Shown: positions 1-10,724 of the stretch, piece by piece
Layout: every line of letters begins with the position of its first letter
How positions within the stretch are numbered: position 1 is the first letter of the stretch
Origin: Drechmeria coniospora
Taxonomy: Eukaryota > Ascomycota > Sordariomycetes > Hypocreales > Ophiocordycipitaceae
Direction: 5' to 3'
Assembly: GCF_001625195.1 (NCBI RefSeq)
Contig: NC_054389.1
Coordinates: 6,196,520 to 6,260,519, forward strand
DNA: 64,000 nt
The notes under the pieces: generated by a model
What the model saw: the letters and a program-made list of their open reading frames with translations, nothing else
Database searches by the model: none
Told to the model about the DNA's origin: nothing
Position numbers and translations under genes: made by a program

Positions 1-17
1 TGCCCGGCTATGGGCCG

Positions 18-1101
18 CTACTGGTTTATTGGCTCGACGCTGTGGTAACTGAGGATCTCCGAGTACATCATAATCTTCCAAGTACAGGCGGGTCGGCGTC
101 GTTGAAACTCCAGTCAAACCTTTCATCGGCCACCAACTCGTCGGTGGGGTCATGGTACGGAGCGAGGTAGTCGTGGGAGAGGGCGCGTACGGCCGTTATC
201 CGCGTCGAGGGGTCGAAGGCGAGCATCTGCTCGAGGAGGTCGATGGCTGACTCGTCGGCGTTTTTAAACATGCTGCCGAGGGACTGTCGCTCGCGCTTCC
301 GTTCTTAAACATGCTGCCGAGGGACTGTCGCTCGCGCTTCGGCAGAGACTTGACGAAGTGCATCTTGCTATCGCTCGCGATGGCACCGATTACATCATCC
401 GGGGGCTTGCCGAGCAGCTTGGTAATAATAGCAAACTGCCTTTTGTCGTCCTTTTCCGGGTATAGGGATTTTCCCTCGAGCATTTCGGCCAAGACGCAGC
501 CCGCGCTCCAGATATCGACCTCAACGTCGTACTTTTGCCACGTGAGCATGACTTCGGGGGTCCGGTAATACCGGGTCGAGACGTAGCCCGTCATCTGGGG
601 ATCCTGGACGCGGGCAAGACCGAAGTCGCAGATCTTGAGATCGCAGTTCTCGTTGACGAGGATGTTGTTCGACTTAAGGTCGCGGTGGACGATGCCGGCC
701 GAGTGCAGGTACTTGAGGCCGCGCATGATCTGGTAGAGAAAGTACTGGATGAACTGCTTCTCGAGCGGTCGCGAGGTGATTAATCGGTACAGGTTGGCGC
801 TGAGGAGCTCTGTGACGAAGTAGATGTCCTCGAGGGGGGAGATGAAGATGTTGCGGAGCGAGATGACATTTTCGTGCCTCATGTGCTTGAGGATTTTGAG
901 TTCTCGGTATGTGCGCCTGGCGAGGATAGGGTCGCTGAAGGGCTCTATGATCTTCTTGATGGCCACGTTCTGGCTCGTGAGCTGGTCACGGGCGGAGCAG
1001 ACGACGCCAAAGGCCCCCCTGCCAACGGGCTGGAGATCCGAGTACCTGGACGTGATCTCAAACGTCGTGCCGAAGATCTGGGCACTGACGAACTCGGCCA
1101 T
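18..1101 (-). pseudogene. HOG1-type stress MAP kinase copy, intronless and frameshifted
   Basis: The minus strand reads as a Hog1/p38-family MAP kinase from ATG at 1101. Visible features are the [20 protein letters not shown] start, the glycine loop (GRGAFGVV), the ATP lysine in VAIKKI, HRDLK, DFGLAR, the TGY activation motif and [12 protein letters not shown]. The usual HRDLKPSN and APE are HRDLKSNN and TPE here. The first 283 or so codons run without an intron, whereas HOG1 genes of filamentous ascomycetes usually have several, so a retrocopy is inferred. The frame breaks at about 300 because a 36-bp stretch (264-299) is repeated at 305-340 with a 41-bp offset. It resumes in another frame at 271-88 ([20 protein letters not shown] and the PYHDPTDE docking region). 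It breaks again near 80-88, where about 4 nt seem missing, and a short tail ([15 protein letters not shown]) reaches a stop at 18-20. A functional paralogue with assembly errors is the alternative. Confidence 0.75.
264..340. repeat. 41-bp tandem duplication inside the HOG1 copy
   Basis: Positions 264-299 are identical to 305-340. The two bases just outside (262-263 against 303-304) match with one difference. The period is 41, not a multiple of three, so it shifts the kinase reading frame. Confidence 0.9.
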
Positions 1102-1369
1102 GATGAAGGTATGACGAGGGTAGGATAGGGTCGCGATTAGGAAAGTCGGAGACGTCGCGTCGTCGACACCTGCTACTACTAGCTGCTGGGTGCAGGGAGG
1201 GAAGGCCAGCAATGAGGGAGCAGGAGGCGGGCGCGGTGGAAGTTGCGGATGCGATGAAATATACAACCAATCCAGAAATCAATCGAAGCTGTTAGTATCA
1301 GCAGGACGGGCACCGGTTAGTAACTGGGCAGAGAACACAGAATTGAAGAAGTCAAATTGTAATATCAGA

Positions 1370-2340
1370 ATGCAATTCACAAAGGAGTGTGTGTTCTTCT
1401 TCCTCCCTTCCTTCCTTCCTGCTGCGATATTCTATCTAAGAGACGTACAGGAAAAGTAGGACCATTTTATACCTGTGAGGTAGTACCTCGATCAGTATAA
1501 TGTGCACGTGTTGTGATTCTGGCTGCTTCCAGACAATGCATCTCCAAACGATCCGCTTGTACGCAATGCAGTTCCAAATACTCTGGTTGAGGCATACTAC
1601 TAGTTGCATAGTTTGTGTATGCAACTGGTAGACTTGGTTGGTATTAGCCTTCGGTCGCTATAGTGCAGTAGTCGATTAGGCTAGTAGTTATAGGACGCGC
1701 CATAGGCGTAGGCCTTGTAAGCGAATGTGAGGTGCAGTACCCGCACTAAGTGCGGATACTGGCGGATCTTTTGACAGTTTGGTCATTTGGCCTAACGGTT
1801 AACTGGTCTATTGTCCATATGGGCACATCTCCCTATATTACTTATGTGTTACAGTATCCTTCCTACTAGGACACAGTAGCTAGGTCTACTCGGACTAACC
1901 CTAATCCGAGGCCTTATGCAACTAATCGTATGATTAGTGTGACAGTACGGAGTGCTTACTGGTAGTAGACCAAAATAATAGACTGGGTCCAGGTATCTTT
2001 TTATGGGTCCACGAGACTAGCCTTGTACCTTCCTAGTATCCCACATCATTGATTTTTTTGTATCACACAATGCAACACAGTACTGTTCAAGTCTTATTTA
2101 TTACAAGTACAAAATAATTACTTCATTCACTACATCCTATTAGCAAGCACACACAACAGCCATAATATTCATTTTCTATTATATTTAAATTATAATTATA
2201 ATATACATGCGCTATATATCGACGTAAAAATAATAGACTGATTCCAGTAGATGCTTGAGGTGTAATTATTTGTGTTTCCTGAGAGCTACATAGACTTGAT
2301 ATCTTCTTGCTACCCTAGAGCTGCTCTTCCTGTTTCTGGG
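1370..2340. other. AT-rich non-coding block between the HOG1 copy and GGPP synthase
   Basis: This stretch is much richer in A and T than the coding DNA around it, most strongly at 2041-2290 (runs such as ttaaattataattataatat). No coding frame of useful length or recognisable domain was found. It could be an old transposon decayed by repeat-induced point mutation, but no terminal repeats or transposase remnants were recognised. The rest of 1102-3863 is the presumed upstream region of the GGPP synthase gene. Its last 650 bp are strongly pyrimidine-rich on the plus strand, as is common for fungal promoters and leaders. Confidence 0.5.
1597..1631. repeat. Inverted repeat (14-bp stem, 7-nt loop)
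   Basis: The arm ctactagttgcata (1597-1610) faces tatgcaactggtag (1618-1631), pairing at 13 of 14 positions with one T/G. It lies in the AT-rich block. Function unknown; it may be a remnant of a small inverted-repeat element. Confidence 0.6.
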
Positions 2341-3863
2341 AATTTTTTTGGTTAAGCAGTACCTAAGTGAGCTGCTGATGGCCCTTGTTGGTACCTGGTC
2401 CACATTGGTTATTTACCACAAGGCACAGTACAGTACTGTACTTACTTGTGCTCCGTACTCCTACCCCATACGAGGACTCGTACTCGTATTCCCCAAAATC
2501 ACACGGCCAGAATCGCACCAATACCTAATTATTGGTACAAGTACCTACCTACCGTAGGTTCTTACCGTACTGTACTTACTTGCCACTATCCTATCGGCAG
2601 GTTCTCTCTGCTCCGTACCAGTACCCGTACTATGTAGGTACCTAGTACTTACTTGTAGAGGACCTATAGCGCAGCACCACTGGTCCTCTTCGCGCCAGTA
2701 GTAAGTCGTGCATGTGCTGTATTATTACCTCCAGGTCTGCTATTTCAGGGTGTTCAGAGGCCATACGAACCAATCCCGAGCTTGGACGCAACGTAATCGA
2801 ATTGTTCCACGATGGTTGAAAAAAAAACCCCCCCAAGCAACTACCAGCTTGCTCACACCGTACTTGTACTATTGTCTTCTCACTCTGATCTGCAATGTAT
2901 TAGTAGCGCCCCCTCTTCGCCATCTCGAGTTCAACCTGCACAGGCTGGAGGAAGCGAACAGAGCGGACATCCGGCCTCGCAGGTGTGAGAGAGGAAATCT
3001 GCCAACTCCTAGCGTATAAGCAAGGTAAGTAAAGCAAGTATTGCATGCCTAAAGACCACTCTAGCGAGTGCCGTATGGCATGCCAGGTTCCCTCCAAGTT
3101 GAGTACCGCGGCGTGCTGCAAGTATCTCGGTATTTTGCTGTGCCTGTCGTTCGGCGCTTGATTCGCACCTACCCCGCCAGCCCAACTCTCCCACAGCTAG
3201 CTGTCTGCTACGAGCACCACCGCCATCACCACCACCTTCCTCTCTCCCCTCCCCTTCGTCCATCCGTCTTCCTCATCCGCCGAGGCTCGTTTGCTCATAC
3301 ATTCATCCTCCCTCCCACACGTCGTCGTCCTCATACTCGGCTGTCGGCGTCACGGCGCGCTTCGACGGGGCGGACCGGACAAAGGCAGCTCTCTGGGGCC
3401 CTCTGCCGCTCCCCTCCCTCCTGCTCGTGCCCGGGGAAGCCATCGATTGGCATTCTTCCCTTCTCCAGCCCACCATCCCGAAGCGGCCGCCTGACAAGCA
3501 CATGCATCCGCCCGCCCCATCTCGACGCAGCAATGGGCTGACACGTCTGCCGGCGTCCCTTGACGGCATATAGAGTAGCAGTCTCGAGCCTCGCAGCCGA
3601 CGGCACGCCGACGACACGCCACACCCAACCCCCGTCCCCCCTCGGCCAAGGCCGGCGAGCAAGCCCCTTGGTCCTCTCTCGACGGTACCAGGCAAGACCA
3701 ATCAATACTCGGCCGCCCGCCGTTGGACTGGGAGTCATCGCCACCTCTTCCGCCTTTCATTCATCCCACGCATCCTATCAAACCGCCCTCCCCCCCCCGA
3801 GAGCGTGCCAGGCACCCACCCCCCACGCCGAGCCCCACGCCGATTGCGCGTCTGCCTGCCGGC

Positions 3864-5216
3864 ATGCCGTCCTCGAAGCACGACAAAATGGCAGCGGCCT
3901 CCGCCGACGCACCCTCCGACTCGTCCCCCTCGTCCCCCTCGTCGACGTCGCACAGCCCCCGCGAGCAGTTCTTCGACCCTCACCGCAGCGCCCTCAACAA
4001 CCCGCTGGCCTCGCCCAACGCCATCCCGCCGCGGACCTCCAGCTCCGGCCTCCACAGCCGCTCCTCCCTCGCCCTCAACGCCCAGGCCGACACCCACGGC
4101 TCCGGCCAGGCGACGCCGCAGGCCTCCGTCCTCCGCCCCGTCCCCGAGGCCGACTGGCTCGGGCAGCAGCGGCAGACGACCAACTGGCGCGCCCCGACGC
4201 TCAGCTCGGGTGCCATGGCCATCATGCAGCACCAAGGCCAGGCCGACGCCGACGAGCAGTCCCGCCAGGGGCCGCCCAACGTCGACCGCTACGCTCACGA
4301 GGACCTCAACTTCACGCCGCGCCGCTCCTGGACCGGCGACAAGGAAAAGGTGGTGCGCGCGCCCTTCGACTACGCCACCAGCCACCCCGGCAAGGACTTT
4401 CGTGCCCAGCTCATCGCCGCCTTCAACGTCTGGCTTGACGTGCCCTCGAAGAGCCTCGACGTCATCACAAAGGTCATCGCCATGCTCCACGAGGCCTCGC
4501 TTCTCATCGACGACGTCCAGGACTCGTCGGAGCTGCGCCGCGGCTTCCCCGTCGCCCACAGCATCTTTGGCGTCGCCCAGACCATCAACGCGGCCAACTA
4601 CACCTGCTACCTCGCCCTGCAGGAGCTCCAGAAGCTCGACAACGCGCGCGCCATCACCATCTTCGCCGAGGAGCTCGTCAACCTCCACCGAGGCCAGGGC
4701 ATGGACCTCTTCTGGCGCGACACCCTCACCTGCCCCACCGAGGAGGACTACCTCGAGATGGTCGGCAACAAGACGGGCGGCCTCTTCCGCCTCGGCATCA
4801 AGCTCATGCAGGCCGAGTCCAAGGCCAGCATCGACTGCGTGCCCCTCGTCAACCTCATCGGGCTCACCTACCAGATCCGCGACGACTACCTCAACCTGTC
4901 GTCGCAGGAGTACACGAACAACAAGGGCATCTGCGAGGACCTGACCGAGGGCAAATTCTCCTTCCCCATCATCCACAGCATCCGCGCCGACCCGGCCAAC
5001 CTGCAGCTCATCAACATCCTCAAGCAGAAGACGTCGGACATTCAGGTGAAGCGCTACGCCGTCTCCTACATGGAGAGCACCGGCACCTTTGTCTACACCC
5101 GCGCCGTTCTCGCCACCCTCATCGAACGCACGCGCAAGACGGCCATCGAGATGGACGCCGGCCAGGGCAAGGCCGCCGGCGTCCTCAAGATTCTGGACAA
5201 GATGGTGATTGAATAG
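3864..5216 (+). CDS. ggs1: Geranylgeranyl diphosphate synthase
   Basis: A single exon encodes a 450-residue trans-prenyltransferase that condenses FPP with IPP to give GGPP, precursor for protein prenylation, carotenoids and diterpenoids. The first Asp-rich motif is in [16 protein letters not shown] and the second in [10 protein letters not shown]; between them are [12 protein letters not shown] and [11 protein letters not shown], typical of fungal GGPPS (AL-3/GgsA/Bts1). The first 150 or so residues are low-complexity Ser/Pro-rich, an extension common in filamentous fungi. The start is ATG 3864; the frame is open further upstream but Pro-rich and without homology. A second in-frame ATG lies ten codons downstream. 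No terpene cyclase or P450 is nearby, so this looks like the primary-metabolism enzyme. It converges with the peroxin gene. Confidence 0.93.
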   Translation: MPSSKHDKMAAASADAPSDSSPSSPSSTSHSPREQFFDPHRSALNNPLASPNAIPPRTSSSGLHSRSSLALNAQADTHGSGQATPQASVLRPVPEADWLGQQRQTTNWRAPTLSSGAMAIMQHQGQADADEQSRQGPPNVDRYAHEDLNFTPRRSWTGDKEKVVRAPFDYATSHPGKDFRAQLIAAFNVWLDVPSKSLDVITKVIAMLHEASLLIDDVQDSSELRRGFPVAHSIFGVAQTINAANYTCYLALQELQKLDNARAITIFAEELVNLHRGQGMDLFWRDTLTCPTEEDYLEMVGNKTGGLFRLGIKLMQAESKASIDCVPLVNLIGLTYQIRDDYLNLSSQEYTNNKGICEDLTEGKFSFPIIHSIRADPANLQLINILKQKTSDIQVKRYAVSYMESTGTFVYTRAVLATLIERTRKTAIEMDAGQGKAAGVLKILDKMVIE

Positions 5217-5274
5217 CTCTCGAGCCGTCACTTTGTGCTTTGCAGCGGCCTCTTTCATTGTCGTGACCCGCGCC

Positions 5275-5334
5275 GTCACCACCCCCATCGTCACCACCCC
5301 CATCGTCACCACCCCCATCGTCTCTACCTCCATC
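5275..5334 (+). repeat. 15-bp minisatellite downstream of GGPP synthase
   Basis: GTCACCACCCCCATC occurs three times exactly (5275-5319), followed by a diverged fourth copy (5320-5334). It lies 59 bp after the GGPP synthase stop, in the probable 3' UTR. Confidence 0.9.
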
Positions 5335-5676
5335 GTCACCAACACCACCACCGTCGCCACCGTCGTATTCTGCTTCCGTCTGCGACTTCGACCATTGTCA
5401 CCTCGTTGGTTGCCATCGTCGAGCAAACGAGTCGCCATTTTCACCGCATCTGACTTGACATCTGGGCTTGTCGCTAAGCGGACCGTCGTCTTCCATGGCG
5501 GGCCACGATACGGAGGGGTCAATGCCGGCTGGTGGAGAGACGGAGATGGGTCAAGTCTAATATCATGCGTGTCTCGTGTGCCTAGTGCTGTGCTGCCTCG
5601 TGTGCAATGGAAAATGGTGCAAATGTGCATGTGGCCGTCGCCATGAGCAGGTACTGTACGTACAATCGTCATCAAC

Positions 5677-7217
5677 TCAGACCCCCGCGGCCGGTGCGGC
5701 CTTTCGCTTGACGAGGCGAACCCAACGCCGTCGTCGCCAGTCCCCCCGAGCCTCGCGCCCGTCCGACCCTTCCTCCCAGCTCGGCAAAGGCCTGGCCTTG
5801 GCCTTGGCCTTGCCGCCGTCGGCCGGGCCCTCGACCACGCCCGTCCTTTCCTCGCGGTCGTCGTAGATGTCGTAGACCCAGCGCTCGCCCTCGGTCTCGA
5901 CCTCGACGCCGGTGATGATGCGCTCCTCGACCCAGTCCCGGCTCCAGAGGTCGAGCGCCCACTTCTTCTCGCTCCACTCCCAGCCGTTGGGCGCCAGCAC
6001 GTCCTCGAAGAAGCGCGAGCCGCGGGGCCGGTCGCCGGCGATGCGCACCTGCGAGAGCGGGTCGTAGGGCGACGGCGAGAAGAGCCAGGGCTCCCATTCG
6101 CCGGCCGAGGACATGCGCTGGAGCTCAAAGATCTCGACCTCGCGCGTCTCGGGCGCCGAGTCGAGGATGACGTCGTCGGCGATCCAGCGGTCGAACCAGG
6201 CCTTGACCTCCTCCTCGCGCGGTCGCAGGTGCTCCTCGTGCAGCGCGTGGGCGACGGCCTTGACGCTGGGGTGGGCCATGCCGACGAGGGCCCAGCCGCC
6301 GAAGAGGAAGATGATGCGCCACGGCACCATGTGGGCGGCGATGGTCATGGCCGCGATGGCGACGGTGAGGAAGAGGAAGATGGTGGAGGAGAGGGCCTCG
6401 TTGCTGAAGTTGGTGACGGGCACGAGCAGCTCGACGATCTTGTCGTGGGCGTTGCTGAAGTCGCCCATGCTGTTCTGCAGGTCGCGCATGTTCCTGAAGA
6501 AGTCCTTGCTCATCTCCTTGGCCGGCCGCACCGTCGCCGCCGGCGCGAGGGGCGGACCGCTCGCCGAGTAGCCGATGCTCTGCTCGCTGCTGAGCGTGCC
6601 CTTGGGCGGCGCCGGATGCCGGGCGACGAACGAGGGCACGAGGACGGCGAGGACGAGGAGGATCATCGGCAGGGCCGGCAGGAGGTAAGGGTCGAGGCAG
6701 ACGAAGGAGTAGGCGGCGAGGAAGGACAGCGTGTGGGAGGGCTTGGCCCAGGAGAAGAGGCGGACGGCATCGGCCTGGAAGAGGAAGACGACGCCGATGC
6801 GGGAGTTGAACTGGCGAAAGTTGTAGGACATGGTCGTGAGGTTGAAGTTGGGCCGCTGGGAGTACGCCGACGCGGCACCGGCATCGGCCGTCGTGAGGGG
6901 CGTGTCGGGGCCATTGTCGTCGTCGACGGGGATGACCTGCTGCAGCAGTCTAGGGAGCCTCGGCGTTTAGCACCGGGAGCAGACAGAATCGTCGTCAAGG
7001 CGGGCTGGAAGCGGATGCATTTCCGGAGGGGCGGGGGAGGGGGGAGGGGGGGAGGGGGGTGGTGCCCATGGAGCGCTCACTTCTCGACAAGTCGGTCCTG
7101 AAGACCGGCTCGTTCACGGATCGCCGCGAACCCGCCGAGCAGGCCGCCCTTGGGGGTTGAGGTGCCCGATGCCGCCTGGTCACGCTTGCTGGCGGTTTCG
7201 GCGGTGAGGTCGTCCAT
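5677..7217 (-). CDS. Peroxisomal integral membrane peroxin, Pex23/Pex24/Pex30 family (DysF domain)
   Basis: Two exons, 7217-7081 and 6949-5677, give a 469-residue protein. The 131-nt intron (7080-6950) has donor GTGAGC, a ctaaac branch and acceptor ccctag, and joins RLVEK to LLQQVIPVDDD. Hydrophobic segments lie near residues 118-155 and 232-268, so it is an integral membrane protein. A dysferlin-like domain follows (about 314-410), with the characteristic WEPWLFSPSPYDPLSQ and GWEWSEKKWALDLW-D sequences. Pex23/24/28-32 proteins sit at the peroxisome/ER and control peroxisome number, size and ER contacts. Which subgroup this is cannot be decided by eye, so no symbol is given. The C-terminus is basic (KAKAKARP, WRRRRWVRLVKRK). 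It faces GGPP synthase tail to tail. Confidence 0.88.
7021..7063. repeat. G-rich tract inside the peroxin gene intron
   Basis: The plus strand carries several runs of four to seven G separated by one to three bases (about 7028-7060), a G-quadruplex-like pattern. The host gene is on the minus strand, so its pre-mRNA intron is C-rich here. Confidence 0.7.
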
Positions 7218-8648
7218 GGTGCCCCGTCTAGGACATTCTCGTGCCGCGTCGAGGTGGTGGACGTTCGGCGATGTATGGAGGTGTGCGTGTGTAGTCCCCG
7301 GTTCGTCACGTGTAGACGGGTAAGGTGTCGGCCGACGTTGGTCTGCGTCGGTGTAGCCGTACCGCAAGGCGTAGGCACGAGTTGGTGTATGGTAGCCGTG
7401 GATGGGTGGGGTCGAAGGTGATGATGGGATGGATGATGGGTGCTGAAGCTGCCAAGGTGGAATGCTCAGCAGTGTGGGTCGAGGCATGGAGCGCGGAGGC
7501 GGAGACGGATCATGATCTCGTTCCGTGGCGGGCGGGGACGCTAGCGCTGCCGCCAGTGACGACTCCGTGCTTTGAGGTTTGTCGGTTCCCGTCTTTGATC
7601 TTCCGCGATTCCATGCATCGACGGCGAACAACAACAAGACTGAGTCGAGGAGCAGCATTCCATTATTGCAGTCGCGAGCACAATCGGCCATCATCGGGTG
7701 CGGTGATCGAATGCATGCAAAAGGTCGTGTACGTGCATGTACAGCACGCCTACTCGTTGCTCTCCGTAAGTACTGCCGGCACACCATCATCATATTGTGT
7801 CCACGAACGGTCAGTTTCTTCTTTCTTCAGCTGTCACGCCTGTTGGTTTGCACCGAGATCATCTCTATTTGCGGCTGGCACCAGGAACCTCCGGAAGGTC
7901 GAATAAAAACTTCAGGTTACCTCCAGTGTACCGGACGCCCCTTGAGATGTGTACTTTTGCATAGTGCGAGTACTGCATGTCATACTATGTACCGAGTAGT
8001 GTGCTCCGTAGTGTGCCTGCGTTTGAGGTTGGCCTTATTTGGTTCAGATTTCACCATGGTTCGCCCAGTACGTTGTGATTGGCACACTGTGCGAGGGGTT
8101 ACGTGTACGAGTACGTCGATCAAGATGCGATCAAGATGCGAAAAATAAACAACCTGCGAGGCATTGACGATATGAAATCCCTTCTGGGTATTGAACATCG
8201 GCTGGCAGTGTAGTACACGACAACATTTCGTGCGGATATGGCAGATGTCAGATAGTCATGGTACCGAGGGCTTGCCTTGCTTGCGAATGGTCCCTGGCCA
8301 GATGTCCTCCTTTCCAAGGGCTTCAGCAAACCACCCGTGCCGTTGTGGAACGGACGGGCAGACTACGGAACATAGCGTATCCTGGCTCCCTTCTTTATTT
8401 ACTACGACGATAACCCTCCCATGGGTCTAGCTTCGGACCAGCCCGCTGCTGTTGGCGATTCAGTTGGCAGGGTCGAGTGTGGCAGGGACGAGTACTGGAC
8501 TTTCCGGCCATGTCGGCGCACGGTGCCCAGGCGACGAGAGGAAATGTTGCTTTCCATCTTCCTAGTTGCAAGTTAAGAGATCGTAGCGTACCGTCAACAA
8601 TAATACAGAATGAAAGAAAAAAGACTGACAGAGAGAGAGAGAGAGAGA

Positions 8649-8720
<72 letters not shown>

Positions 8721-10333
8721 CGAGAGCGGATGGATTATCGAATGACGTCGACGTCTGGCGCGGAGAACGAGTATGCCATTCCATCGCAAGTACTATCACG
8801 ACACACCACGCCACCCCGCCCAGCCTCGTGCGACGGACGTGACCGATGGCGGCTTGCCTTCGGTTGGAAACTACCCTCGACACGGTCGCCATGGCAAGCC
8901 CCTCAAGAGCGCTCCTCGGTGAAAGGCTTCATGCTGAAGGGGCAAAGATGCCGAATGACGAACAAACGGGCTTCGGCCAGGTCGCTCGCACACGAGTAGA
9001 GCGTGCATTGGGTGGGTTGATGCTGGTCCGTTTGGCGGTGCCCCTGGTGCCTCTGGGTGGCCAGCGTCGTAACTACCCTCCCCGACGGCCCCCCTTGTTG
9101 GTTGGCTGCGTCAAGGCCGGTCCGAGCAAAGGCTTCATCCCATCAGCGTTTCCTGTCGAAGCCGGCGATTCCACTCAGAAATTAAACTCGACAGGACAGG
9201 GTAGCAACCGCCTCGGCCGGCTCTGTGCGTCACGCTTGTAGCCGGTACCTGCGAGCACACCCACCTGCTGGTCTCCACCACCACCTGATGCCCGCCGCCG
9301 GACTCGTACAGGTACCTACCTACCTACCTAGGTATTACTCGGGCCACCAGTTTGCGTACTTGCTTGTACTAGGACCTGGTCACTAACATCGAGTGCTAGG
9401 GGCTAAGCAACGTTAGTCCCGCCAGGCGTCGTCGCCCGTTAGGAACGGTGGCTGTTACCGTACCCGGCAACCCCCTCTGACCTCGTTCGCAGCCACCAGT
9501 GCTAGTACGTGGACAAACCACGCTACACGTGCACGTACATGTACTAGCATGGTACGTTGATGCGTATGTCGTGGTAGGCGTGCAGGTCACTGTGCATGCA
9601 AAAGTACTTACAGCCGGTACATGAGTGGTACCTGGTGGTACCTGGTGGTATGCGTACGTTCTGAGAGAAAACAGAGTATTACGGCGTACTGAGCACTCGT
9701 GCTCTGTTGTGTACCAGTGAGCACCACTACCAACCTCAATTGGTGCTTTCTGAACTTTCCATTTCAGGCGTAACCTGGAAGCCCTGGGCCGGCGGCCACA
9801 GCACAGGCCGGGGGACTGGCCGTAGGACTGGCTAGTGGCATGAACCAACCACTGGACCGGCCACTCGGCCAGTGCCATCGCTCACCTGCTCACCCAATTC
9901 AGGGCCCACAGCTCCTCCGCAATTCTGTATCCAATCCACCACCAGCCCATTCTTTCGTCCCTCACCCGCATGCGAGGAGTACGGTTGAAAAACACCACCG
10001 CGGCAACCCGAATCGAACTCTGCCTCGCCTCGCCTCGCCTCACTTCGCCTCGCCTCACCTTGCAAGCCCTCCATCCGTACCACGCCGTCCTTCCCCTGGA
10101 CCATCCCGAAAGGCACGACGCCACGTCTGGGCCGCTCGTTCGCCAGCCTCTTCGTTGTCGCCCGCACCCGCGACGACAGCAACGACCAACGAAGCGAGTC
10201 TGCCTCGGTCCATCGTCACACCCTCATGTCGGCCCGCGGAATGAGGTAGCCTCTCGCATGCTCTCAGCTCCTTCACCGGACGGAGGCTGTCACCCGTCCG
10301 TCCAGCGACGACGAGCAACGCCGGAGCCGCGTC
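7218..10333. other. Intergenic region between peroxin and DYRK kinase genes
   Basis: This holds the diverging upstream regions of the two genes. No coding frame with recognisable homology was found. It contains a GA/GT microsatellite (8630-8719), short ggtacctacctaccta-type repeats near 9310-9335 and 9630-9650, and a CCTCG pentamer run near 10020-10060. Frames through the GT microsatellite encode only Thr-His or Cys-Val runs. Confidence 0.6.
8630..8719 (+). repeat. (GA)n-(GT)34 compound microsatellite
   Basis: About nine GA units (8631-8648) run into 34 uninterrupted GT units (8651-8718). It lies in non-coding DNA. Confidence 0.97.
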
Positions 10334-10438
10334 TTGAACCGCCGTCTGTCGACCTCGTCATCGTCTCAGCTCTATGACACTGAGGTACGAGGCACCAGCT
10401 GGGCCTCGAACGGCCAACTCCTCGTCCCCGACTCGCCT
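10334..10438 (+). other. Candidate upstream coding exon of the DYRK kinase
   Basis: The frame reads LNRRLSTSSSSQLYD and then SWASNGQLLVPDSP, followed immediately by a consensus donor (GTGAGT at 10439). The next exon would begin after ctctccgcag at 10642 with GSSNSTSDKSFPSAANGIRL before Met 10725. The donor is phase 0 but that acceptor needs two bases, so the join is off by one. A micro-exon, another acceptor or a base error could explain it. No in-frame ATG was identified for this exon. Confidence 0.45.
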
Positions 10439-10724
10439 GTGAGTGCCTCCCGTTTCCCTCGTCCCCTCCTCTCCCCTGCTGTATCCCCCGCCCATGCCGA
10501 GCACCTCGGCTTCTTGATTCCGTCGACCTGTGGCCTGCCTGCTTCTCGACCGCTCGCCCCCGCCCCCCTGGTAGCCCTCTGCTTCTTCATTACTCGAGAG
10601 AAGGGAAACCTGGCCGACCCGGCACTGACTCGCTCTCCGCAGCGGCAGCAGCAACTCGACGTCCGACAAGTCATTTCCTTCGGCCGCCAACGGCATCCGC
10701 CTCGTCTCTGCCAACAACGCCCCG

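Noticed and set aside
5209..5646. Plus-strand 145-codon frame after GGPP synthase with a hydrophobic start
   Set aside because: It has no ATG at its start, most of it comes from the 15-bp minisatellite, and it overlaps the 3' UTR.
3735..6128. Long open frame on the minus strand opposite GGPP synthase and its 3' flank
   Set aside because: It is the antisense shadow of a GC-rich gene, has skewed Val/Ala/Asp/Gly composition and no domain, while the plus strand carries clear GGPP synthase motifs.
8395..8999. Open frames across the GT microsatellite
   Set aside because: The frames exist because the dinucleotide repeat lacks stops; they encode Thr-His, Cys-Val or Val-Cys runs.
9995..10030. tRNA T-arm-like sequence (gttcgattcgggtt on the minus strand)
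   Set aside because: The T-stem does not pair and no matching acceptor, D or anticodon arms were found.
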